Positions 11,301 to 22,368 of a stretch of 64,000 nt of DNA are shown here, one piece after another (within the stretch, counting starts at the first letter, position 1; each line of letters starts with the position of its first letter). The position numbers and the translations under genes were made by a program. This stretch comes from Chamaea fasciata. Lineage: Eukaryota; Chordata; Aves; Passeriformes; Sylviidae. The notes below the pieces were generated by a model. It was given only the letters and a program-made list of their open reading frames with translations, ran no database searches and was not told the origin of the DNA. Where the stretch lies: contig JARCOQ010000072.1 in the NCBI GenBank assembly GCA_029207755.1, forward strand, positions 248,001 to 312,000, read 5' to 3'.

Positions 11301-13242
11301 TATTTCCTTGGCTAAAGTCCTGAGGAAACAGAGCAGGGAGAGTTGTCCAGGAGATTCAGCAGCACATTCTCCAACTTCAACTGGGCAATTCTTTTCCTTG
11401 CTTTCCTAATTGCACAGGATTCAAATAAAAACGGTCTTTTGCTTTCTCCCCAGCTGATTTTGGCCTCTCTGCTCAACTCACCCCTGAGCAGAGTAGACGG
11501 AGCTCGGCGACCGGGACTGCTTGGTGGATGGCGCCTGAAATTGCAAAAGCTGAGTCCTATGGCCCCAAAGCAGACATATGGTCTTTTGGAATTGTGGGCA
11601 TTGAAATGGTGGAAGGAGAACCTCCTTATGGGAATAAAGGTCCTCTCATGGTAAGGTGTAAATACTCTCTGATCCCGCTGTCTTTCTCCCCCATCCCACG
11701 TTCCGTGTGCCATTGGACAAAATGCCATTGCCATCTGCTGGAACTACTTCCACCACGGTCCCTTTCTGAAAATGTCCCTGCAGCACATCAGCATCTGCTG
11801 GGGTTTTGGTTGCATCCGTGGGGGAACTCAAGCCTTAGCCCAGGCAAACAATCTCCCTTCTCAGGCAACATTGGGCTTTGGCTTAGAAGTCGTTCCAGCT
11901 CTTTTGGCTGTGTAGATGGCCCTACTAACAGGAAACAAGCATCTTAGAGCTGCTGTTATCTTTCCTGAAATGAAGGAAAGAAACCCAAACCCAACCAAGT
12001 TTCTAAAGCAGTGGTTTGGAGAGAAGTGTACCCCCATTCTTCTCACAGGGAAACTTGCCTTAACTGAAGGATTTCCTTTCTTTACTTTTAATTACCATTG
12101 TTTTCAAGAACCAAGGAAAAAGCTTGATGACTTTTATAGCAGCTGTGCTTAAGGGACCAGCAAGTGCTGCAGAGATGCTTTTCATGTCATACTCCTTGGA
12201 AATACTAGAGTGAGTTAGTAGAGCAAAGTCCCTCTTCCAACTAGCCTGTCAAGCTGGTCAGGTGAATCCTCAGAGAAGCAAAGGTGCTTTTGCTGATATA
12301 GTTTCCACTAAGGAGGTCAGTCAATGAAATCAGCTGCCAGGGCAAGATCTGCTGGATGCTGGAAAAGCTGTGGCTACATTGGGCTTTGGGTGTTTTGTTG
12401 GTCCGGGAAAGTCATCTCTTCCTCTGTGCCACGGCAGAAAGAGCCACTGCAGAGTGCAGCTGAAACAATGGGATCTGGGAGAGCAGTTCCAGATGTGAAA
12501 GAAGCAGCTGAGAGACTCGTCTTTCCTTTTTCTCCAGGCTCGATTCCTGATAGCCACCAAAGGGATCCCAGAGCTGCGGCAGCCCAAGCTCCTCTCCCCT
12601 TTGCTGCGTGACTTCCTGAGCTGCTGCCTGCAGAGAGACGAGGAGCGGCGCTGGTCTGCCAAGGAGCTGCTGCAGGTAAAATGCCAAGGGGCTGCAGGGG
12701 AAACAGTGTCCCAGGGACGGGCTCCTCCTGCACTGAACTGCCAGGCATCAGATGAGCCTCGTCCTCCTCACCTCCACTCTTGGTGCTGTTCAAATGAGAA
12801 CAGCCAGGAATCCTAGACTGGGCTGGGCTGGCAGGGACCTGTAAGGGTCATCTGGTCCAAGTGCCCTGCAATGAGCAGGGGCATCTTTCAAGAGATCAGG
12901 ATGCTCAGACCTGAAATATTTCCAGGCCTGGGGCATTTAGCAGCTCTTGCAGTAAGCTGTGCCACTGTTGTCCCACTGTTCCTCCTTAGACCTACTCTGA
13001 CTCAATCCCCTTTTCATTGAAAAAAAGATTACCCTGCCTTTGGGGCTCTTAGCTTGGAAAGTAATGGTTCATTCTTGGCTTTTTTGTTTTCCTTTGTGCA
13101 GCATCCATTTGTAACATCGGCCAAGCCTACATCCAGCCTGGTGCCACTCATCCTTACCTTTAAGAGGTGGAAGGAGTTGACAGGAATGGACCAGTCACTT
13201 AAAAACTTTTTCTTCCATCACCAGCATTGTAGTGGATTGTAG
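2369..13242 (+). CDS. PAK-like Ser/Thr kinase, copy 1 (14 exons, complete)
   Basis: Spliced gene of the p21-activated kinase (STE20) family, closest in pattern to PAK1-3. Exons by eye: 2369-2447, 2823-2860, 3291-3413, 4401-4754, 5240-5407 (or to 5434), 5750-5924, 7918-7981, 8528-8576, 9340-9452, 10108-10225, 10901-11000, 11454-11650, 12538-12675, 13102-13242. All junctions are GT/AG, all phases match, total 1857 nt (618 aa). Residues about 5-25 are hydrophobic, 40-100 Pro/Glu-rich, 150-210 likely coiled coil, 290-312 acidic. The kinase domain starts near 324: glycine loop GRGAFGEV, lysine in VAIKK (354), helix-C Glu 370, HRDVKSLN (442-449), DFG (462-464), WMAPE (485-489), and a PAK-like C-tail after HPF. 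All catalytic residues are present, so activity is expected. No CRIB motif is visible. An in-frame TGA lies about 60 nt upstream of the ATG. Uncertain: the exon 5 donor, and whether translation starts here or at a later Met. Confidence 0.85.
4705..4824 (+). repeat. 60-bp tandem duplication across the exon 4 splice donor (copy 1 only)
   Basis: Two exact 60-bp units, 4705-4764 and 4765-4824, each holding the last coiled-coil codons of exon 4 and the donor CAA|GTGAGT. Copy 2 has only one unit (ending at the donor after 38,758). Splicing at the first donor (after 4754) keeps the frame. Reading through to the second donor meets GTG AGT GAA TGA, a stop. Confidence 0.95.
5925..7917. other. Intron 6 of kinase copy 1, with T/G-rich and GC-rich stretches
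   Basis: The longest intron of the gene. It contains a T/G-rich run at about 6,320-6,400 and a GC-rich stretch at about 6,940-7,480 in which overlapping frames are open in several directions. No domain is recognisable, and no exon is needed to join exons 6 and 7 in phase. Copy 2 equivalent: 39,869-41,864. Confidence 0.5.
12808..13030 (-). mobile_element. CR1 LINE 3'-end fragment in last intron (copy 1)
   Basis: Reads as the reverse complement of an avian CR1 3' end: a GGCAGGGACCTG-type start, then CATCTGGTCCAAG, then GCAGGGGCATC, in the order expected for an antisense insertion. Strongly diverged. It lies in the intron between exons 13 and 14 and does not disturb splice sites. Confidence 0.65.
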
Positions 13243-13299
13243 AGTAGGATTTTAGCCTAGGATTGTAGGGTAGTATTTTGGCCTAGGATTGTAAATAAA
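13234..13299 (+). repeat. 26-bp tandem repeat spanning stop codon and poly(A) signal (copy 1)
   Basis: Units at 13234-13259 and 13260-13285 start GGATTGTAG; a third partial unit starts at 13286 and runs into AATAAA. The TAG stop of the kinase (13240-13242) is inside the first unit. Confidence 0.85.
13294..13299 (+). terminator. Polyadenylation signal AATAAA, kinase copy 1
   Basis: AATAAA lies 52 nt after the stop codon, giving a very short 3' UTR. Confidence 0.75.
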
Positions 13300-16117
13300 G
13301 TTTCTGAAACCTCAAGTCATTTTGAAGATTGTCCTCCTTCTGAGCCTGTGAGAATGCTCAACATTTCCTTCTGAACTGTCCATTTTTGCTTAGAGGTGGA
13401 AAGTGACATTGATGCCTTCTTTGGTACGGTTTGAAGGGGGAGTAGGCTCTTCTTTCGTCATGCTCTCCGGACCGCAGTGCCTTTGGAATATGGCCCAGGG
13501 GCTGGGTTTTACCCAGCTGTGGCACTTGTGTTTGAGGCAGAAAGGGCAGTGGCATTTGCAGGCAGAACCAAAGGACGAGTGGGGCAGCCCAAATACCCCG
13601 TGCAGATGCAGGCCTTGAGCTCTGACTCGAGAGCATTTGGGTTGCTGCCACTTGCATTTGTATCCCTAAGTGCAATCTCTTTGTCTGGGGGAGAGTTTTG
13701 CCCAAGTGAGACAGCAGAAAGATCAGGGAGGCTGCTGGGAAAGGCGCAGAGCTGGTGCAGAGCTGTCAGCGGCTGCAGGGTGAGCCCAGGCCCCGCCTTG
13801 CCCAGGCTGGAGCCCCAGCAGAGCCCTGGCAGAGCCCGGAGCAGCCTGAGCCTGGGCAGAGGCAGCTGCAAGGAGGCCCTTGGAGCTGCAAGAGGCAGCA
13901 GCCCGGCCCTGGGTGCCTCTTGGGGGCCCCGGGCGAATCCTGCGCTCTCAGAGCCCAGCTGGCAGCCGGCTGCTCCCGAGGGGAAGCGTGGCCGTGCTGG
14001 GCACAGCACAGCCCGGTGGCATCGGCCGTCCGGAGCGTGCACAGGAGCAGAGAAAGGCAAACCACAGCCGAGGGCTGCAGGCCTGGCTGAGGATTGCCAC
14101 CCTTGTGCCGGCTGCCCTCTAACTCCTGGCCAAGGCGAGCAGTGTGTGCAGCGCTCTGGGCACAGGGGAGGGAGCCGGGCTGCTCCGCAGGCTCCGGCAC
14201 AGGGCAGCCTCCTTCAGGCACGGCGCTTCTGCCGGGGGAAGCGAGGCCAGCGGCAGGCAGGGACAGCTTGTCAGGTCACATCTGCAGGAGCCGGGGCCTC
14301 ACGCGGCTCTGGGAGGAAACGCCTGCAGTGCTGGAGTTGTGCACTGAGCCAGAGCAAAGGGGTGAAATGCAGAGTGTTCTGCAGAAATATTCCAGGGCGC
14401 CAGGCCAGCCTGCTTTGAGCTCTCTGGCACACAGCAAGCACTGTGCAATGCAGCCCTGAGCTGCTGGGAGAGGGGTGTTAGAAAGGAGCCAAGTCTTAGA
14501 TGAAATTAAATGGGGAAAAAGTCATCAAAGTCAAAGAGAACTGTTTCTGAGGAAGGATTCACCTGAGCTGGGTGTGTATCTCCCTCTCCCAAGAGCCAAA
14601 CACACACACAACACACACACAGAAAATGCTGCTTTTTATTGCCTTTCCCAGCCCAGGGTGAACCGTGTCCCCTTTCCCTTTGGCTGGGTAAAAGGAAACT
14701 TGTATTCTGTCCCCACCGCCTCCTTTTCTGTCCCCTCCCCTCTTCTCCTACTTCCCTTTTGGTCTGGTCTTCACGCTGGCCCCTCTCCCAGCTCACAGCA
14801 ACACCCAACAAATCAACTAGAACAAATCCAAACCCTAAACAACAACACCTAGAACCAACAACTTTCCTTCTTTCTTCTAATAACCCTTCAGCTGAAGCAA
14901 AATATTACCTCCTATCTCACTGAGGGAATGGGGCTTGTGCTTGAGCAGTGAACTGATTTGGAAGGGAGTAGAAAGGTTTCAGTCAGCAATTTGTGTTTTT
15001 CTTTCTGAATTGCTGAAGGAAAGACACAATGTGGCTTCAGTCAGCAAAAACTTTTTCAAGGTGCATTGAGGAAATGCTTGTGAGCAATTCCCAGAGAAAG
15101 AAAGTGTTGAGAAAATGTTGAACTGCAACAAATCATGGATTCCCTTCCCATTAACAGTGTTGAACCCTCTATTCCCCCAGTGCAGTGATTGATGTGTGCA
15201 AGTGGCTACCTTAGCCTTGAGAATAGAGTAGTCTTCCTAAGAATGTAGCTGGAATGCATTCAAGGGGAAAAGAGTGGTTGTAGGAGGCTCTTGAGCATCG
15301 GAGGAGAATTGCAGGAATGGGATGTTCCCCAAATGACCACCCGAGACTCTCAAGAGAGCCCTACTCTCCTGTCAGTAACTTCTGAGAAGTGATTTAAATT
15401 TGTCAACTAATTTGAGGGAATGCTTAACCTGTGAGTTTCAGCACAGTAATGAGTAGGTCTTGTTTCCATGGTTACAAATGAGTAGGTGGGATTTCTGGCT
15501 GAGCACGTGTTAGGAAAGTGATTCCCCACGCACCCAGCACTGAAATAAAGTCATGCCTCCTTTCTCACACCGAGCTGGCACCAGGGATCGAGCCCTTCTT
15601 GGTAACTTTGATTTTAGTCACTTCTATTGAAAGGTGAAAATGAAACCGTTTCCAGCTGTTCCCCTCGGGTTTACGTTTCTGGGGGCCAAAGCTCTGTGCT
15701 GCAGGTGGCCAGCGTGTGTGCAGAGCAATGCAGCCTCCACAAAGCCCTTGGTTTCCCCACAAGTCGTCATGATTTGTTGCCAGGTGTGCCCAGCTGTGGC
15801 AGGAGAAGGAGCCCGCAGTGCGGTGGGCGCCGTGCCCTGCCCAGCCAGGGCTCTCTGGCACAGAGGAGCAGCAGCAGCACCTTTCAACCCACTCCTGCCC
15901 TGGCCTCACCTGGGACACAGAAGCCTCTGGAAATCAGCACCACCTGGCCCCTTCCCAGCCTGGAGCAGCTCCTGCTGGTGGGCACATCCTGCACTTCTAC
16001 TGCTTCCGAACAGGAATCAAGGCACAGGGGGAGACGGACATACAGAGAAGCCCTGGGCTAGTGCAATAAATGGGCAAATGCATGGGGGAATGTGTTAGGA
16101 ATCATTTCAGCTGTCAT
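13300..16117. other. 3' flank of kinase copy 1, partly GC-rich, no gene supported
   Basis: Holds a GC-rich part (about 13,740-14,340) in which frames are open in several directions at once, including one of 313 codons from 13,477. None shows a recognisable domain, so they are read as composition effects. A short CA microsatellite lies at 14,600-14,621. AATAAA motifs occur near 15,544 and 16,066. Nearly identical to 47,249-50,066. Confidence 0.5.
14600..14621. repeat. CA microsatellite
   Basis: Short (CA)n run with one AA interruption; same at 48,549-48,570 in copy 2. Confidence 0.85.
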
Positions 16118-17000
16118 GCCAATCCTGCCTTCTCTCCTTTTCTCCCTTCACGTTTCCTGTTCTTTTCCCTCTCACATTTCCACCCCATTCCCCCTCTCGA
16201 GTCTCACAGTTTTCCTGTCATGTTTGCCTCCCAAGTTTTACTTCTTTTCCCCACCCTTTTCAGCTCCCTTTCCTCACACTTTACCTCTCACATTTCCCCA
16301 CCTTCCCACTTTTTCCTGCTTTTTTGTTCTCTCATGATTCTCACAGTTTTTCCCTCATTAATCCTACCATTTTCTCCCCTCATGCTTTTCTCCTTTCCTC
16401 AGTCATTTTTCTCCAGGTTGTCTCCTCATGTTTCTCACTTTTGCCCTCGTGTTTCCCAGCGTTTCCCTCTCCCATTCCTCCCACTTTTCCCCTCACATTT
16501 ATCGTTCTTTCCCCCTCATGTTCCTTATACTTTTCTGGCACATTTTGTGCCCTTTTTTCACTCTTGTTTCCTGCCACTTTTCCCATCAAACTTCCCACCC
16601 TTTTCCCCCCCTCATGTTTTCTGCCTTTTTCTGCCCTCTGGTTTCTCACAATGTTCCCCTCAGGATTCTCACCAGGTTCCCCTCACATTTGCAGCCTGTT
16701 TCTCTCTCTTTGCCAGCAAACTTTCTCACTCTCTTCCCCGCACATTTCCCCCATTTTTTCCCCTATGTGTCTCACCCTTCTCCACTCACCTTTCTTAGAA
16801 TTTTCCCATCACATTTCCTGCCTTTTCCTCCTCTCACCTTCCTCTCCTATTTTCACTCACATCTTCACCATTTTCCCCTCCGTTTTCTCACCCTTTCCCA
16901 CACAGGTTTCCTACCCTTTTCTTCCCTCACACTTCCCTCCTTTTTCCACTCCCATTTCTCACATCTGTCACTTCATGTTTTCTGCCTTTTTTTCCCCCTC
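16118..17000 (+). repeat. Degenerate pyrimidine-rich minisatellite (copy 1)
   Basis: About 0.9 kb of almost pure C/T on the + strand, built from degenerate units such as TTTCCCCTCACATTTC spaced roughly 15-35 bp apart. Long open frames here encode only Phe/Ser/Pro/Leu-rich peptides and are not genes. This strand asymmetry is of the kind that can form triplex DNA. Confidence 0.85.
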
Positions 17001-17238
17001 ACATTTCTTAACCCACTGCTTCCTGTCAGTGACTCTTTCTCTTCAGTAGCTGATGGGCTTCCCTTCTTTTTTCCTGCAATCGCCTACTCCAAAGAATGGG
17101 TGCCAGAGCAGCGCTCCAGGAAGCCCCTGCCCGTGTGTCTGCTGAAGAGAATGGCTGTGCTCGACTTGAACAATCTCGTGAAGAACAACCTAAACTGCAG
17201 TGAACTTCCTCCTTCAGTTTTGGTTTGTATTTCAATTC

Positions 17239-18317
17239 CCACATGGAAACTCCCATGGGAACAAACTTTCTGGCTGACTTCAGAGGCCATGACAGAACTG
17301 AGTGGTTTCCCTCCTGTCCCCCAGCCCTTCCTGGCCCCAGGGGCTGATGGCATTTGTGCTCCCTCAGGTTCATCTCCCCACACCAACACCATGGGGGTGC
17401 TCAGGCCTGCTCTGGGCACTGCAAACAGGGGCTCCTGAGCCAGAGCTGCCGTGTCTGTGCCTGCAAGGATGCGGCCCCCGTGTGAGCTGGGAGAGAGGCC
17501 AGGGCTGCAGAGGGGGGATGTTGTTGGCAGGTGCATGAGGACGCTCTGGGACGCTGCCCGGGGGTGTCCAGCACAGTGGGGATGGATCAGCCCCTGCTCT
17601 GCTGCTCCTTCCCGTCTCCCCCAGGGACCCTGCAGAGCCCCAGCCATGCTGTTTGCCCCCAGCCTGCCCACGGCCACCCTGGGGCTGCTCACGGGGCTTT
17701 TCCGTGCAGAGCATTGGGCCTGGGCGTGTTCTGGAGAGAGCCTGGGCAAGGAGCCTGGAGCAGCGAGGCCCTGCCCTGAGGCGTCAGCGCTGCCCCAGCG
17801 GAGCCCATGGCCTGTCCCTGCTGCAGCCCCGGCACTGCCAGCCCCAGCCCTGTGCCCGGCGCCGAGAGCACTCCGGCCCTACAGCAACACCAGGGCCAGG
17901 AGGGCAGCGGGGCAGGGCCACGGGAGCAGCGCTGCCAACACCAAGGGCTGCTGCTCCTGGGCACAGCTGCTGTGCCAGCACTGATCTGCCCCCAGCTCTC
18001 ATCCAGAGAAGAGAACCAAAGGGGGATCTCTGCAGAAAACTTGCCTGCCAGATCCTTAGGTTCCTTTAAAGCCACCAGGAGTGCAGCCCCTCATTGACAC
18101 AGTCTGTGGCCACAGGGAAGGTGGAGAGAAACAAAATGAGAAATGGCACAAACAGTGACACTGCTTTGTGGACAATATTACAAAAGTAAAACAAAGGAAA
18201 AGAACCTCCAAAGTAAAGCAACAAGAGGTATCAAAAATGACTTTTATGACAAGTGATTTTGAGACACTGGCCAGCAGTTTAATGTTTGTGATACCATCCA
18301 GCCATCAGTCTTCCACA
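17239..18317. other. Unique spacer after copy 1, no gene supported
   Basis: Begins at the duplication breakpoint. GC-rich from about 17,400 to 18,000, with overlapping open frames on both strands and no recognisable domain. It lies downstream of the olfactory receptor pseudogene, which is on the - strand. Confidence 0.4.
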
Positions 18318-19201
18318 CTGCAGCCTCGAGCTCCTGCTTCCTCAGGCTGTAGATGAGGGGGTTCATGGCTGGAGGCACCAGCGAGAACAGAACTGACAGG
18401 GCCAGATCCGGGGATGGGGAGGAGATTGGGGGGGCTTCAGATAGGCAAACATGGCAGTGCTGAGGAATAGGGAGAGCACGGCCAGGTGAGGGAGGCAGGT
18501 GGAGAAGGCTTTGTGCCGTCCCTGCTCAGAGGGGATCCTCAGCACAGCCCTGATGATCTGCACATAGGAGAAAACAATGAACACAAAACAACGTAATCCT
18601 AAAGAGATGGGAAAACCAATGAACCCAAACTCCCTGAAGCAGTAGTTGGACTAGGAGAGCTTGAGGATCTGGTGAACCTCGTGGAAGAACTGGCCCAGCG
18701 CATTGCCATGGCACAGGGGCAGGGAAAATGTATTGGCCGTGTGCATGAGAGCATTGAGAAAGGCACTGGCCCCGGCAGCTGCTGCCATGTGGGCACAAGC
18801 TCTGCTGCCCAGGAGGGTCCCGTAGTGCAGGGGTCTGCAGATGGACACAGAGCGGTCATAGCACATGATGGTCAGGAGCAAATACTCTGCTGACATGAAG
18901 AACAGAAAGAAAAAGAGCCGTGCAGCCCCTCCCGTGTAGGAGATGGTCCTGGTGTCCCAGAGGGAATTGTGCATGGCTTTGGGGACAGTGGTGCAGGCCG
19001 CTGAGGGCCAGGTTGAGCAGGAAGAAGAACATGGGGCTGTGCAGGTGGTGGCCGCAAGCTATGGCACTGATGATGAGGCCGTGGCCCAGGAGGGCAGCCA
19101 GGGAGATGCCCAGGAAGAGGCAGAAGTGCAGGAGCTGCAGCTGCTGCGTGTCTGCCAATGCCAGCAGGAGGGAAGCGGCTGATGGAGCTGCTGTTGGACA
19201 T
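18318..19201 (-). pseudogene. Olfactory receptor pseudogene, OR14-like (avian expanded clade)
   Basis: A seven-transmembrane odorant receptor remnant. The start MSNSSSIS is at 19,199-19,201. After a frameshift the frame continues with LLALADTQQLQLLHFCLFLG and HSPMFFFLLNLALSGL; after a second, with SAEYLLLTIMCYDRS (the MAYDRYVAIC site) and RPLHYGTLLGSRAC; then a stop after QILKLS. Another frame gives FVFIVFSYVQI and KAFSTCLPHL, and a last shift gives NPLIYSLRKQE near 18,340-18,370. At least three frame changes and one stop make it non-functional. The motif order is complete, so it decayed in place rather than being truncated. Confidence 0.88.
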
Positions 19202-21104
19202 TTGCTGTGGCCAGACATGGGGACATGTTCATGGATAAAGGACAGTGACAAGTCAGGGCTGGCTGCTTTGAGCCAAACCCGTGCCATTCCCTGTAGACTG
19301 TCCCACTGTGATTCACCCACCCTTGTTCCTGCTCTGGGAAAACCTTCACCCAGGTCCCTGCCTGAGCTCCAGTTGTGCTGTCTGAGTGTGCCAGGAGCAG
19401 CCAGGCCTGTGCATGGGGGCTCTCCAGGAGCCGTCCCTGCCCCGCTGCCCTGGGTTTTTGGCCATGTGGCAGAGGGACAAGCCTGGATATTCAGGATTTG
19501 TCAGTGGAATCACTCCTAATGCAGAAAGGCTTGTTGCCATCTTCACTCCCACTTCTAAAGGGCATGGAGAACAGGAAGGAATTATAGGCATTATTTTCCT
19601 GCCCACACATCATTCCTGGTTCTCTGAGGTCAGAAATCCCCAGCATTTCTGCTGCACCAGACCTTGCCCAGAGCAGAGGGATCCCTGAATGTCTCACCCT
19701 CTCCAAAGGTCTCTGGGCAAGGTCCTCAGCACCCCCTTCTGCCAAGGACACTCACAGCTCCCTTGGCAAACCCAACAGCATTTCCTCAGCTGTGGCATCT
19801 CTGCACTTCCCCGTGGCACATTCAGGGAACTGCCAGAGGCTCTGGCACAGATCTGCAGGCAGGAGGGCAGCTCAGAGCTTGGAAGGACGCAGCAAGGAGA
19901 TCCCCGGGTGTGCCCATGATGGGATCTCAGGGAGGGGGCTCAGCTCATTCCCCTTTCCCATGGACTGCTTTGTCCACAGCCACACAGGTCACAGGGAAGC
20001 TCGGACACCCCATTCCCATGGACACAGCTGCCTGGCAAGAATCCCAAGGGCAGTGCCTGGCTCAGCTGCTGCAAATGCCAGAGCCTCCCTGAGAGCACCA
20101 GATGGCAGTGACAGTATCAGGGGAGGGCAGAACCAAGAGAAGATGTTGTGGGGCTGTGCCTGGGAGGGCAGGGCAGACACAGCCAGGCACTCAGGACAGT
20201 GTTCCCCTGCCCAGCTGTGCACAGCACCTCCCACACACCCACAGTGCCCTCCTGCCCCCAGCACTGCTCTGTTCAGCCCCCTCTCCTTCCCTGAACCTCT
20301 CCCTGGGCCTGGACATTTCCCTGGGACCTGCTTTGCTCAGAGAACTGGGTTCACCCAGACAAAGAGAGGTTTTCTTCCTTTCTTAGCAATCAAAACCTCC
20401 TAAGTTCCAAACAATCTCCTCAATTTGTGGCAAGCCCAAGGTGTCACCAAGGAGGTTCCCCTCCCCAAGGCAGAACCATGCAAGGAATGTTTTAGACACC
20501 AATGAAGATGTACAATAAACAAAAATTTAGAGTTGGCTGGAGGCAGAATTAGACCAACTCCTCAAGGACAGACAAGCTTTGAACTCCTTGCAAGTCAAAG
20601 CTCCAGGTGGGTTGTTGGGAGGTGTGTGAGTGAGGCAAGAGTGAGGGCAAGGGAAATGCAGAGAGCCCTGGAAGTGCTTCTGTGCACACAGGCTGTGGGG
20701 AAGGGCGCTGCAGCCCAGGCCTGGGCCAGGAGGGAGGCTGGATCATCATCCCAAGCTGCCCGGGGCCATGGCAAGGGGCTGTGGCCATGGACAGTGCTCT
20801 GAGCCCAGTGCCTGGGCCCCTTGCCCAGGGCTGGTGTCAGTGGCCAGAGCCAGAGGGGATCCCTTGCTGGGGGCTGTGCCACGGCCACCTGCCCTGTGCC
20901 GCGCTGGCTGCTCAGGCGCCGCGGAACCAGCAGCAAACGCCGCTGCCAGGGCCAAGGGCAGCTCAGCCAGGCAGAAAGGGGCAGTGCTGGGCACTGGTTC
21001 CATGGCAACCCTCACTGGGACAGCACACCTGGGTCACCTGTCCTGGCAAATTGCCATGGAAACCTGGCTCATTGGGAATGCAATGGTGGACAAAGGTTTT
21101 AGGA
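19202..21104. other. Spacer upstream of the receptor pseudogene, no gene supported
   Basis: GC-rich DNA with overlapping frames, including part of a 409-codon frame that runs from 20,768 into a CR1 fragment. No domain is recognisable and that frame crosses a transposon, so it is not called a gene. Confidence 0.4.
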
Positions 21105-21390
21105 GGGCCTGTCCCAATAGGACAAAGGGTGCTGGTTTTAAACTGAAGGAAGGGAGGTTCAGATGCGGAGAGATAAGGAAGAAATTCCTGAGGATGAGGC
21201 TGGTGATCCACCAGGACAGGCTTTCCCAGAGAGCTGGTCAATGCCCCCTTCCTGGAAACATTCAGGTCCAGCTGGGACAGGGCTCTGAACAACCTGATCT
21301 GGTGAAAGATGTCCCTGCTCATCGCAGGCGTTTGGATGAGATGAGCACTGCAGAGCTCTTCCCATCCCAACCATTCCAGGATTGCATGGG
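21105..21390 (+). mobile_element. CR1 LINE 3'-end fragment
   Basis: Typical avian CR1 3' end in sense orientation: TTTTAAACTGAAGGAAGGGAGG, then AGGAAGAAATTCCT, CCCAGAGAGCTGG, GCCCCCTTCCTGGAA, GGTGAAAGATGTCCCTGC, ending near CCATTCCAGGATTGCATG. Confidence 0.88.
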
Positions 21391-22368
21391 GAGAAGGGGC
21401 TGCTGGCTGGACTCCATCCACTCCCTTGACTCCTCCTTGTCTCTGCTGGAGCCCACATCCAGCAGCCAAAGCCAGCCCCTTCTCTGGCCTTTCCCCCCCT
21501 GCCCCAGGGGCTGCCAGAGCCAGGGAGGCGCAGGTGACCTTGAGGCTTTGCAGGGCTCAGGCACAGCGGCTGTGCCAGAGTCAGGGCTGAGGTGTCACTC
21601 TGCGGGCTGGGGCAGAGCCCAGGCAGAAATGAGCCCTGAAGCAGCAGCTGTGCAGTGGTGGCCAGCAGGCCGGGCTGCCAAGGGAGGCTTCTGGCCATGG
21701 CCTGGAAGCAGCTGCTGCCGCCAAGGTGCCTTTGGTGCCTCAGGCTCTCCCGGGCACAGCTCCCAGCACGGCACTCTGCACTTGTGCCCGAGCCCTTCGT
21801 TGTGTTGGCTTGGCCTGGGGCTTTTCCTGCAGCGGGACCTGCCCTGGTCATGGCACAGGAAAGGCAGTTCCTCATGGAGCAGGAGGCTCTGCCTGGAATG
21901 GGCTCAAACAAGTCCAACAAGGCCCTGTTTACTTCAAAATTGCTTCCTAGAGCACTATATTCTATTTAATTGTTACAGCTCCTATACTGTGGAGTAAATA
22001 ACTCTCTTTTCTCTATTTGTTCTGTTGTGTAAATAAATCTTTCTGTCTAATCCTGATCAGAATCAATCATAGCTGCATTTATGGAAATATATCTGGTATT
22101 GAATCGGTAATCCTGGGGGACAAATTGCATTGCAGTTCAATTCCACCTGTCCAGTCTTTTACACGTAAACCTTTGACAAAGTCTGGGACTAGGATTGGAT
22201 CCAGCCACTCCCAGTCTCCTCTCTTAGATGGAATTTGAAAAGTCAGGCATCCTGGAGGGATATGAGGATCCATGGTGTCTGTTGGGTGTCATTTCTCCAC
22301 CTCGTGACTCAGCAGGAGTTTCTCCAGTGAAGAAATGAAGCTTTTGCCTGAAGCTCCCACTCTGCCCA
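21391..22368. other. Spacer before provirus; possible older LTR remnant
   Basis: GC-rich up to about 21,900, then AT-richer with AATAAATC near 22,033 and an LTR-like look up to the provirus. No terminal repeats could be matched, so only a weak suggestion of an older element into which the provirus inserted. Confidence 0.3.

Larger units (their letters stand above)
1..17238 (+). repeat. Large tandem segmental duplication, copy 1
   Basis: The sequence from base 1 to about 17,238 aligns along its whole length with 33,998-51,186. The offset is 33,997 at the left, 34,004 after a 7-bp indel near 3.1 kb, 33,944 after the 60-bp insertion at 4.8 kb, and 33,949 from about 8 kb on. The left end is cut by the window, so the unit is at least 17.2 kb. 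It carries a complete kinase gene plus flanks. Confidence 0.97.

Noticed and set aside
13477..14418. Open frame of 313 codons downstream of kinase copy 1 (same at 47,426-48,367)
   Set aside because: It lies in GC-rich DNA where several other frames on both strands are also open; composition is Ala/Gly/Arg/Ser-rich with no domain, and conservation between the copies only reflects the recent duplication.
17026..17215. Possible exon near the duplication edge (peptide with LKRMAVLDLNNLVKNN)
   Set aside because: The stretch is conserved in both copies and codon-like, but no family was recognised and no consistent splice partners were found, so it is not called.
16070..17438. Long Phe/Ser/Pro-rich frames (up to 336 codons)
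   Set aside because: They are translations of a pyrimidine-rich tandem repeat and the adjoining DNA, open in all three + frames, and shifted by small indels between the copies.
20768..21997. Open frame of 409 codons
   Set aside because: It runs through a CR1 3' end in the middle and has no recognisable domain, so it is a chance frame in GC-rich DNA.
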